Of a stretch of 64,000 nt of DNA, positions 44,547 through 52,451 are shown piece after piece. This DNA comes from Psychroserpens damuponensis (GTDB lineage: Bacteria > Bacteroidota > Bacteroidia > Flavobacteriales > Flavobacteriaceae). Position numbers and translations under genes: made by a program. Position 1 is the stretch's first letter. The number at the start of each line of letters is the position of its first letter. The DNA lies in NCBI RefSeq assembly GCF_000826655.1, contig NZ_JXJO01000017.1, forward strand, positions 434,001-498,000, written 5' to 3'. The notes under the pieces are model-generated. The model worked only from the letters and a program-made list of their open reading frames with translations. It did not search any database and had not been told where the DNA came from.

Positions 44547-46718
44547 ATGGACACGTACACGCAATATATAGCACTCATAAACGATTACCTAAATAATGTG
44601 CTCTCTAAAGAGGCACGATTAGAGTTTGAAACTAAACTTCAAAACGACCTCGAATTTAATACCATTTACCAAGAACATATTATTTTCATAAATGGATTAG
44701 AACGCATTGATATTAAAAGCGATATTCAAAACGCAAAACGAACATATTATACTGAAAAGTGGTTGAAAATCTCTGGGATTTCCATCATAATTATTGGAGT
44801 AATAATTACGTTATACACCTTAGTTTTTAATACTTCGGAAAAGGAACCAACACCAAACTCTAATACGTTTAATTCAATAATTGTAGACTCTACAACAACC
44901 CAAACATCAATAGTTAAAAAGGTTACAGATTCCTCAAAAATCAAAACTATTGAAACAACGCCTGAACATGAAATTAGCTTTTCTACAACCACAAATCAGA
45001 GAAAATTTGGAAGCGTTTCATCTACCAAAATGGATATAACAAAACAACCACAACTACTCAAAATTAATGTAGATAAAGACACCATAATTAGATGCAAAGA
45101 AGGCACTATTCTAACCATTACTAAAGGTGCTTTTATCAATCCAAAGTCAAAAAAATCGGTATCAGGAACAATAGAATTACAAGTTACTGAGTATTATAAA
45201 CTATCCGATATATTACTGGCAAACCTTTCCACAGTTTCTAATGGTAAACAACTAGAAACTGGTGGTATGTTATTTATTGAAGCTAAGCAAGGCTCTATTG
45301 ATTTAGAATTAAAAGACGATTTACCTATTGAAGTTTCATTTCCGTCGAAAAATAAAAAACCAGGAATGCAATTATTCTCAGGAGAATGGCAAGGTGAAAA
45401 CATCAATTGGTCACTTCAAAATGACGCTAGTGTTGATGATATATTGATTTCCGAAGAACATATTGAAGAACTCGTAGAAGTACCTTTTAATGTGGTAGAG
45501 CAAGCTCCAATATTTCCTGGTTGCGAAAATGAAACCACTAATGACGCTAGAAAACGATGCATGAAAGATGCGATTTCTAAATTTATAAAAAGACGTTTTA
45601 ACACCAACCTTGGTGCAGATTTAGGATTATCAGGACGACAACAAATCAATTCCATTTTCAGGATTGATACCGAAGGAAATATTGTTTTTATTCAATCTAG
45701 AGGCTCACATCCAAGATTAAGCGAAGAGGCTGATCGTATTATTTCATTATTACCAAAAATGATTCCTGGTAAGCAACGCGGTAAAGCCGTTATTGTACCT
45801 TACTCTCTGCCTATTAACTTTGATATTAAAGGTGACAATACCATTACTGGTAATTTAATTAATAAAGATACTGTATCAATGGCTACGAGTATCGCTTTTG
45901 ATAGTCGCTTAATAAGCGCTAGAGAAATGGATACCATTTACGAAGACAAACGTGGTATGGTTGAATTTATTAGAGAAGTGATGCACGACAAAGATTTTCC
46001 TGTAGATGCTCAATTTATAAGTGAATGGGAACAATACAAAAAACAAAAACTAATTAGACGTATTAGTTTAGAAACCAAGCCAAATTATATTGAAAGCGCC
46101 ATCATTTTAAGAAAACCATTGTTAGACATGGCAAACACCAAATTTAAAATTCTAGAAGATGATTCTATTACACGAGGTGGTCATATTATTAGAGTGCCTT
46201 GGGACAAAACTAAAATTCCGTCAAGCTCTAGAGGCTATAAACTTGTACCAAAACCATTATATCAAGCAGGACGTCAAATGGTGACAAAATCAGAGTTTGA
46301 AGAAGGTTTAGACGATGTTACAAATACAAGTATTTCATCAAGAGATGTTGGTAATTACGTTTTAAAAACATCAAAATTGGGTTGGATTAACTGTGATCGT
46401 TTTATTAACGGTCGTACCACTCGAATTAAATACAAACTCAAAATTAAAAATGCTGAAGAAGCCAGTATTAATATGGTTTTTAAATCTTTAAATTCAGTAT
46501 TACCAAGCTGGCACACTAATGATGTTTATGATTTTAGAACTGTGGGAGCAAACGAAAATGTTATTTTAGTTGCCATAAAACGTAAAAACGGTAAACTTTA
46601 TTACGATACTGTTGATACCAAAACAGCATCTAATCCAAACGTTAATTTTAATTTTAAAGAAGTTAACCTTGAAGATTTAAAAATAGAATTAGAAAAACTA
46701 ACTCGTAATTCTAAATAA
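44547..46718 (+). CDS. Membrane partner of sigma factor with embedded TonB-C-like domain
   Basis: The 723-residue protein has a short N-terminal helical domain (residues 1-72) like anti-sigma factors, one membrane helix (about 73-93), an S/T-rich linker, a beta domain (about 170-290, CKEGTILTITKGAFINPKSKKSVSGTIELQVTEYYKLSD), then a TonB C-terminal-like domain (about 312-427, VEQAPIFPGCENETTNDARKRCMKDAI, NSIFRIDTEGNIVFIQSRGSHP, VPYSLPINF) and a C-terminal part of about 290 residues that I cannot assign. The order suggests a membrane protein that senses the envelope and regulates the sigma factor. The TonB domain is in the middle, not at the end as in energy transducers. Confidence 0.75.
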   Translation: MDTYTQYIALINDYLNNVLSKEARLEFETKLQNDLEFNTIYQEHIIFINGLERIDIKSDIQNAKRTYYTEKWLKISGISIIIIGVIITLYTLVFNTSEKEPTPNSNTFNSIIVDSTTTQTSIVKKVTDSSKIKTIETTPEHEISFSTTTNQRKFGSVSSTKMDITKQPQLLKINVDKDTIIRCKEGTILTITKGAFINPKSKKSVSGTIELQVTEYYKLSDILLANLSTVSNGKQLETGGMLFIEAKQGSIDLELKDDLPIEVSFPSKNKKPGMQLFSGEWQGENINWSLQNDASVDDILISEEHIEELVEVPFNVVEQAPIFPGCENETTNDARKRCMKDAISKFIKRRFNTNLGADLGLSGRQQINSIFRIDTEGNIVFIQSRGSHPRLSEEADRIISLLPKMIPGKQRGKAVIVPYSLPINFDIKGDNTITGNLINKDTVSMATSIAFDSRLISAREMDTIYEDKRGMVEFIREVMHDKDFPVDAQFISEWEQYKKQKLIRRISLETKPNYIESAIILRKPLLDMANTKFKILEDDSITRGGHIIRVPWDKTKIPSSSRGYKLVPKPLYQAGRQMVTKSEFEEGLDDVTNTSISSRDVGNYVLKTSKLGWINCDRFINGRTTRIKYKLKIKNAEEASINMVFKSLNSVLPSWHTNDVYDFRTVGANENVILVAIKRKNGKLYYDTVDTKTASNPNVNFNFKEVNLEDLKIELEKLTRNSK

Positions 46719-46983
46719 GACATCTAAGGAATGTCTAAAACTCAAGCGACCAGTTTTAGTATTATGAAGTCGTTTTTTTACTTCGGAAATTTTAGGACTA
46801 CATTAATAGTTCATTTTTTATCATTTTAAACCAACTAAAACTTTACCTAATACAAACACTATTCTCGTAAAAGCAACATTATGTTACATATAGCGCATAC
46901 TTTGTTACAATAGTTTTAAGTATAAATAAAGGCTTCAATTATTTTTATCATCTACAAATCAGGTATTTAAACCTTAAAACAAT
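46719..46983. other. Intergenic stretch of 265 bases
   Basis: It holds a copy of the TTCCGAAG octamer (46781-46788, reverse orientation), a short inverted repeat AGACAT/ATGTCT just after the stop, and AT-rich sequence up to the next ATG. No clear promoter, terminator or small gene is seen. Confidence 0.4.
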
Positions 46984-48159
46984 ATGATGATGAAATCACT
47001 CTTACTTTTTATAGGACTTCTAATGTCTGGATTAACCTTTACTCAAAACTCCATAAACTATAAAGCAATCATAAAAGACAGTAACGGTAATGTTGTAAAT
47101 AACGAAACCATAGCAGTTAGATTCGGTATTATTAATGAATCTGAATCTACAACAGTGTATCAAGAGCAGTTTTTATCGGTAGTCACAAACGAGAATGGAC
47201 TTATCATTTTAGACATAGGAGAAGGTAATCCATCCATCGGTTTCTTTGAGAATATTAATTGGAACAATGGAGATTTGTATGCTTTAACCGTTCATGTAAA
47301 TCTTAATGATGGCTCAGGTTATATAGATATGGGAACGAGCTCTTTTAATTCGGTACCATTTTCACAAGTAGCTTCATCAATTGCTAACATCCCAACGAGA
47401 ACTCTAGAAATCTCTGGAGTTGGAGAACAAAAATTACGCATTAATTCTAATGATGGCGACCTCACTTCATTAGAATTTTTAAGAACTGGATCGAGTACAG
47501 ATTGGAAAATAGAAAATTCTAACACGTGGTTAGATTTATTAATTTCTGAAAGTGATTTTCAAAATACTAGTATTGCATTTTCTTTTCATAAAGACGGTCG
47601 TTTAGGCATAAACAACAGCAATCCTATCGAAGAACTTGATGTCACAGGAACTATTAGATCATCTGATCTCGCTGGTACAGGCTCGCGAAATGTTGTTGCT
47701 GACGCACAAGGAAATCTTGTTATAAGCTCTGAAACAAAATACATCTCTATTAATCCAGTAGCTTTTCATGCTAAAACGCCACTTGGAGTAGAAGTATCAT
47801 CAACCGTTATTACAGGCAACGGACTCTCAGGACAGTCTGGAGATAAACTTTTTCAAACCAACTTAAACATTCCACATGGAGCTACCCTAACTGGTGTTAC
47901 GGTACATTATGTTGATAATTCACCAACCTCAAATATGACGTTCCAACTAGAAAGAAGACCTGTAAATAACAATACTTCGGTTTTAGTTGTTGATGGTACG
48001 TCTTTAGGAAGTAGCTCTGCACATCGATTTTTTACAGTTGCTCCATTAGGGTTTATTAATATAGATAATTCTACATACACCTATATAATGAAAGTACGTT
48101 CAACCAATTGGGAAAATCAAATGTATGTCTCAGGTGTTGTAATTTCTTATGTGGAGTAA
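46984..48159 (+). CDS. Secreted protein with tail-fibre-like repeats
   Basis: The 391-residue protein has a signal peptide (KSLLLFIGLLMSGLTFTQ) followed by NSINYKAIIKDSNGNVVNNETIAVRFGI, the opening found in many Bacteroidota secreted proteins. The middle part (LGINNSNPIEELDVTGTIRSSDLAGTGSRNVVADAQGN) resembles tail-fibre-like proteins, and the end is beta-rich. It has no recognisable T9SS domain. The function is unknown. Three consecutive ATGs (46984, 46987, 46990) open it. Confidence 0.75.
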   Translation: MMMKSLLLFIGLLMSGLTFTQNSINYKAIIKDSNGNVVNNETIAVRFGIINESESTTVYQEQFLSVVTNENGLIILDIGEGNPSIGFFENINWNNGDLYALTVHVNLNDGSGYIDMGTSSFNSVPFSQVASSIANIPTRTLEISGVGEQKLRINSNDGDLTSLEFLRTGSSTDWKIENSNTWLDLLISESDFQNTSIAFSFHKDGRLGINNSNPIEELDVTGTIRSSDLAGTGSRNVVADAQGNLVISSETKYISINPVAFHAKTPLGVEVSSTVITGNGLSGQSGDKLFQTNLNIPHGATLTGVTVHYVDNSPTSNMTFQLERRPVNNNTSVLVVDGTSLGSSSAHRFFTVAPLGFINIDNSTYTYIMKVRSTNWENQMYVSGVVISYVE

Positions 48160-48242
48160 TGTTACAAATACGTTCAGTGTGACATTTCGCCTTAACAACT
48201 GAAATTCATACTGTCGTTCAGAAAAAATAAAGACTGAAGATT

Positions 48243-49403
48243 CTACCCTCTAAACAAAAAGAAATCGTCCTTCATATCTTCAATTTGAGCATCTTCATTA
48301 GTAATAATGTAATCAATGGCTTGCGTTGTAAAAGCATTACCTTTTACAGTGAGGGACACGATGTTTTTATTAATCTCAATCATATTATTTTTTAGAGCTA
48401 AATCTAAAACCGTTTTAGAGCGCACTTTTTGCCAATTGATATGTTCATTTAAGTGATTCACATGACGTTCTCGTTCTTCATCATGGTTTTTTAAATGCAG
48501 CAAAAAAGTGAGTAAGGATACTTCTGTACGTTGTTGTTTTTCTCGATACATCACTGCAAAAACACCTTTACTTGGCGCAAATAAATAAACTAACAAAAAT
48601 AAAAATCCTAATACTGTTGTGATTGAACCCGAAATAGACGCATCTAATTGATGTGCTACCCAATAACCTGCGATTGCGCTAAAAACCCCAAAGAGTATTG
48701 AAAGTGACAACATTTTCTTTAAATCTGTTGTTAACAAATAGGCCGTTGCAGCTGGAGCAATCATGAGCGCAACAACTAAAATTGCACCAACAGCATCAAA
48801 AGCACCTACAGTGGTTATTGATGATACTGTCATTAATCCGTAATGAATAATCACAGGAGAAAACCCTAAGGATGCTGCTAAGCCTTTATCAAACGTACTA
48901 AGTTTTAGCTCTTTAAAAAACGCTAGTAATAATACAATTGTAATAATTAAAATGACACCGATCACCCAAAGTGCTTTAGGACCAACATCTACACCAGAAA
49001 TTAGTAAACGATCAAAAGGCGCTAATGCTAACTCTCCAACTAAAACCGCATCAATATCAAGATGCACATCATTTGCTTTTTTTGCAATCATTAATACTCC
49101 AATACTAAATAACACAGGAAACACTAAACCAATGGCTGTATCTTCTTTTACCAATCCTGTTTTTTGGATATACTCAACCAAAACAACAGTTACAACTCCT
49201 GTTAAAGCAGCTAATAAAATTAATAAAGGCGAGTTTAAATCTTGGGTAATAAAAAAACCAACTACAATTCCAGGAAGTATGGAATGACTAATGGCATCGC
49301 TTATCATGGCCATTTTACGAAGTACTAAAAACGTCCCAGGAATAGCACAAGCAACAGCTACTAGACTCGCTATAAGTTGTATTTCTATTTGTGCACTACT
49401 CAT
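48243..49403 (-). CDS. ABC-3-type divalent-metal permease with winged-helix tail
   Basis: The 386-residue protein has about eight hydrophobic helices in residues 1-280 (SDAISHSILPGIVVGFF, GAFDAVGAILVVALMIAPAATAYLL) typical of the Mn/Zn/Fe ABC-3 permeases. About 100 further residues at the C-terminus (VSLLTFLLHLKNHDEERERH, KVRSKTVLDLALKNNMIEINKNIVSLTVKGNAF) look like a winged helix. It is the last gene of the metal operon and overlaps the upstream permease by 8 bases. The metal is not determined by sequence; Mn, Zn and Fe are all possible. Confidence 0.9.
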   Translation of the reverse strand: MSSAQIEIQLIASLVAVACAIPGTFLVLRKMAMISDAISHSILPGIVVGFFITQDLNSPLLILLAALTGVVTVVLVEYIQKTGLVKEDTAIGLVFPVLFSIGVLMIAKKANDVHLDIDAVLVGELALAPFDRLLISGVDVGPKALWVIGVILIITIVLLLAFFKELKLSTFDKGLAASLGFSPVIIHYGLMTVSSITTVGAFDAVGAILVVALMIAPAATAYLLTTDLKKMLSLSILFGVFSAIAGYWVAHQLDASISGSITTVLGFLFLLVYLFAPSKGVFAVMYREKQQRTEVSLLTFLLHLKNHDEERERHVNHLNEHINWQKVRSKTVLDLALKNNMIEINKNIVSLTVKGNAFTTQAIDYIITNEDAQIEDMKDDFFLFRG

Positions 49404-50523
49404 CGTTCTTGGATAATTGATTATATAAATTTAAAGCCGATTCAAACCCTTCGTTTGTCAAACTCCAAGTAGACCCTTTTAATGTCACGTAATTTTTTTC
49501 TACCAGTTTTTTAAGAGTCCCTTTGGTATACCCTTGAAACCCATTTAGGATTTTAATTTCGTGTGGATGAGTAATGTCTGCATGCGACTCTGCAATATGA
49601 TACATAAACGCTAAAGTTTTATGCAATTCTAAATCGCGTCGATTTTTTATAAATCGAATTTGTTTAAATAACAAACCGCGACTTGGAGAGAATATAAAAG
49701 AGATGAGTACAAAAACCGCTGCTACTAACACAATAACAGGACCTGTAGATAAATTATTTTGACTCGCACTAATTGCTGTGCCAAAAACACCCGAAAACGC
49801 ACCAAAAATCGCAGCTAAAACCACCATTGTTGCGAGACTATTTGTCCATTGTCGTGCTGCAGCTGCAGGTGCCAAAAGCATAGCACTCATTAATACAACA
49901 CCAACGGTTTGCAACCCTAAAACAATAGCCAAAACAATAAAGCTCGTAATTAAAATATCAATCAATTTTGTATTAAATCCAAGAGTTTTAGCATAGTCTT
50001 TATCAAAGAGTAAAATTTTAAATTCTTTCCAAAAAAGTAATAATACAAAAAGGCAAATACCTGTTACAATAGCCATCATCCACACATCACTTTCTACCAG
50101 TGTTGCTGCTTGACCAAATAAGTACTTATCTAGTCCAGCTTGATTGGCATTGGGTTGTTTTTGTATAAAAGTAAGCAAGAGCATTCCGAAGCCAAAAAAC
50201 AACGATAGAATTAAACCTAAAGCCGTATCAGATTTTAAGTGGGTTTTTGTTATAATTCCACGAATCCAGAAGGTTCCAATCAAACCACTCACTAAGGCTC
50301 CTAATAATAATGTATGACTGTCTTTTGCTCCAGTAATTAAAAACGAAATAGCGATTCCTGGTAAGGCAGCATGAGAAATGGCGTCACCAAGTAAACTCTG
50401 TTTTCTAAGTACCGCAAAACTACCTAACATACCTGTGACTGCACCAAGAATTGCAGTACCTAAGGTGATGGTTCTAAGCGTATAGTCTGTGAAAACTAGT
50501 TCTATGTAGTCTTTTAAATCGAT
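49396..50523 (-). CDS. ABC-3-type divalent-metal permease; start codon not canonical
   Basis: The 375-residue frame shows the family features (GMLGSFAVLRKQSLLGDAISHAALPGIAISF, VGVVLMSAMLLAPAAAARQW). The ATG at 50430 would lose the whole first helix. Upstream of it the frame stays open to a stop at 50530-50532 and encodes IDLKDYIELVFTDYTLRTIT then LGTAILGAVTG, which looks like the missing family N-terminus, yet it holds no ATG, GTG or TTG. The most likely start position is 50521-50523, now ATC (ATC-GAT-TTA-AAA), where homologs should have ATG. The C-terminal 100 residues (LHKTLAFMYHIAESH, TKGTLKKLVEKNYVTLKGSTWSLTNEGF) look like a winged helix. Confidence 0.75.
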   Translation of the reverse strand: MDLKDYIELVFTDYTLRTITLGTAILGAVTGMLGSFAVLRKQSLLGDAISHAALPGIAISFLITGAKDSHTLLLGALVSGLIGTFWIRGIITKTHLKSDTALGLILSLFFGFGMLLLTFIQKQPNANQAGLDKYLFGQAATLVESDVWMMAIVTGICLFVLLLFWKEFKILLFDKDYAKTLGFNTKLIDILITSFIVLAIVLGLQTVGVVLMSAMLLAPAAAARQWTNSLATMVVLAAIFGAFSGVFGTAISASQNNLSTGPVIVLVAAVFVLISFIFSPSRGLLFKQIRFIKNRRDLELHKTLAFMYHIAESHADITHPHEIKILNGFQGYTKGTLKKLVEKNYVTLKGSTWSLTNEGFESALNLYNQLSKNDE

Positions 50524-50557
50524 TTTGTTTTATTTTATTTTTTATAACCCTTCCGTC

Positions 50558-50581
50558 TTTAAACTCTTTATTGAGTTTAAA
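50558..50581 (-). other. Hairpin between ATPase and permease genes
   Basis: TTTAAACTC, loop TTTATT, GAGTTTAAA forms a perfect 9-bp stem in the 140-base gap. An imperfect second hairpin (CCTTCC...GGAAAGG) follows. There is no T tract on the coding strand, so these are more likely mRNA processing or stability elements than terminators. Confidence 0.45.
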
Positions 50582-50664
50582 TCCACCTTCCCTTAAAAAA
50601 AGGAAAGGAATTTATTAATCAGAGTAAGCACTAAAAATTGCAACTGCCTACTACAAACTCAATA

Positions 50665-51402
50665 TTATTCCTGTATACTCACTTTATAATTAATCCCATA
50701 AGTCTTCGTCAAATTATCATCGTTAAAAATATCTCTAACAGGACCTGTTGCTATTTTTTTAACGTTTAAAAAGGTTACCCAATCAAAATATTCGGGTACT
50801 GTTTGTAAATCATGATGTACAACGATTACTGTTTTACCTGCTTTACGCAATTCTTTTAAAATGTTTATGATGGCAATTTCGGTAGTTGCATCAACACCTT
50901 GAAAGGGTTCATCCATAAAATAAATTGCAGCATCTTGTACTAAAGCACGAGCTAAAAATATACGTTGTTGTTGCCCACCAGATAATTGGCTAATTTGCCT
51001 GCTTTTAAAAGCCAACATCCCAACTTTTTCTAGCGCTTCTAAAGCTGCTTTTTTTTGTTTTTGGCGTGGACGTTTTATCCAACCTAAACTACCGTAAGTT
51101 CCCATAGTAACAACATCAAGAGCTGTTGTTGGAAAATCCCAGTCTACACTTCCTTTTTGAGGTACATAAGCGACTAATGACCGTTGCTTTTCGTAAGATT
51201 TACCGTAGATTCTCACACTACCAGCAATAGGTTTTAAAATGCCTAAAATAGATTTAATAAGTGTGGATTTGCCTGCGCCATTTGGTCCAACGATAGCCAT
51301 TAAAACACCTTCTGGAATTTCTAAATCGATATCCCAAAGTACAGGTTTGTAGTTGTAGGCTACGGTTAAATCGTCTACTTGTACTGCTATGTTTTGTTTC
51401 AT
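50665..51402 (-). CDS. Divalent-metal ABC transporter ATP-binding protein
   Basis: The 245-residue ATPase has Walker A (GPNGAGKST near residue 38), signature (QLSGGQQQR), Walker B (AIYFMDEP) and a following H-loop (VVHHDLQTV). It is of the MntB/ZnuC/TroB type and couples ATP hydrolysis to the import of a metal ion through the two downstream permeases. It follows the binding protein gene in the metal operon. Confidence 0.95.
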   Translation of the reverse strand: MKQNIAVQVDDLTVAYNYKPVLWDIDLEIPEGVLMAIVGPNGAGKSTLIKSILGILKPIAGSVRIYGKSYEKQRSLVAYVPQKGSVDWDFPTTALDVVTMGTYGSLGWIKRPRQKQKKAALEALEKVGMLAFKSRQISQLSGGQQQRIFLARALVQDAAIYFMDEPFQGVDATTEIAIINILKELRKAGKTVIVVHHDLQTVPEYFDWVTFLNVKKIATGPVRDIFNDDNLTKTYGINYKVSIQE

Positions 51403-51443
51403 ACTAAATCATCTTTTGTGTCATATAGAAGGAGGTATGACTA

Positions 51444-51475
51444 AAGAATCTTTTGTTTTATTTTCTTAGATTCTT
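51444..51475 (-). other. Weak hairpin between binding-protein and ATPase genes
   Basis: AAGAATCT and AGATTCTT pair across a 16-base AT-rich loop in the 99-base gap. A purine-rich AAGGAGGT lies on the other strand. Possibly an mRNA processing or stability element. Confidence 0.3.
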
Positions 51476-51501
51476 CGCTTTGCCCTAAATAACATTCAGC
51501 C

Positions 51502-52410
51502 TTATTTCAGTGCATTTACAATCGTGTTCACATTATACTCAAACATACCAATATAAGAGCCTTCTAGAGTGCCAGTACTTCCTAATGCATCAGAGTATAA
51601 TGTACCTCCAATTTCCACCTCATGACCTTTAGATTTTACTGAAGCCTGTAAAGCTTCAATGGTTCGTTTTGGAACTGAACTTTCTACAAAAATAGCTTTA
51701 ATTTGTTTCTCTATAATAAAAGCCGATAATTGCTGTACGTCTTGTACTCCTGCTTCGGTAGCTGTAGATATGCCTTGTAAGCCTACAACTTCAAAGTTGT
51801 AAGCTTTTCCGAAGTAATTAAACGCATCATGTGCAGTTACTAATATTCTTTTTTCCTTCGGAAGTGTCTCAATAGTCGCTTTTATATTTTTTTGAAGTTC
51901 ATCTAATTGCGCCAAATATTTAGCTTCATTTGCTTTAAAATTATCGGTATTTTCTGGATTTTTTTCTGAAAGTACTTGCGTTACTTTTTTAGCAAATTGC
52001 TTAAAATATTCGATATCAAACCATACATGCGGATCATAATTTGACGCAAAATAATCTGATCCTATCAAGGTGTTTTTATCCAACTCTTCACCTAATGCGA
52101 TTGGTGTTTTGGTTGCGCTTCCCATTTTCTCAAATACCTCAACGAGTTTGCCTTCTAAGTGTAAACCATTATAAAAAATCACATTGGCTTCTACCAATTT
52201 TGTCACATCGCCTTCACTGGCTTTATAGAGGTGAGGATCTACTCCACTACCCATTAACCCTTGAACGTTAACGAATTCTCCACCAATGTTTTCAACCAAA
52301 TCGGTTATCATTGTAGTAGTTGTAACAACATTTAATTTACCGTTAGATTTTGTTTCGTTTTTACAACTAAAACATGCGAAAATGACAAGAATAGTTATCA
52401 GTTTTTTCAT
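51502..52410 (-). CDS. Metal ABC transporter substrate-binding lipoprotein (TroA/ZnuA type)
   Basis: The 302-residue cluster-9 binding protein has a lipobox signal (TILVIFACFSCKNE) and metal ligands in GSGVDPHLYKAS (first His), DPHVWFD (second His), an acidic residue in VESSVPKRT, and a terminal aspartate in YSDALGSTG. It captures Mn, Zn or Fe in the periplasm and delivers it to the permeases. There is no His-rich loop of the ZnuA type, which leans towards Mn or Fe (inference). Confidence 0.93.
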   Translation of the reverse strand: MKKLITILVIFACFSCKNETKSNGKLNVVTTTTMITDLVENIGGEFVNVQGLMGSGVDPHLYKASEGDVTKLVEANVIFYNGLHLEGKLVEVFEKMGSATKTPIALGEELDKNTLIGSDYFASNYDPHVWFDIEYFKQFAKKVTQVLSEKNPENTDNFKANEAKYLAQLDELQKNIKATIETLPKEKRILVTAHDAFNYFGKAYNFEVVGLQGISTATEAGVQDVQQLSAFIIEKQIKAIFVESSVPKRTIEALQASVKSKGHEVEIGGTLYSDALGSTGTLEGSYIGMFEYNVNTIVNALK

Positions 52411-52451
52411 TACTCTAAATTTTAATTACGAAGATACTAAAAATTAGCATG

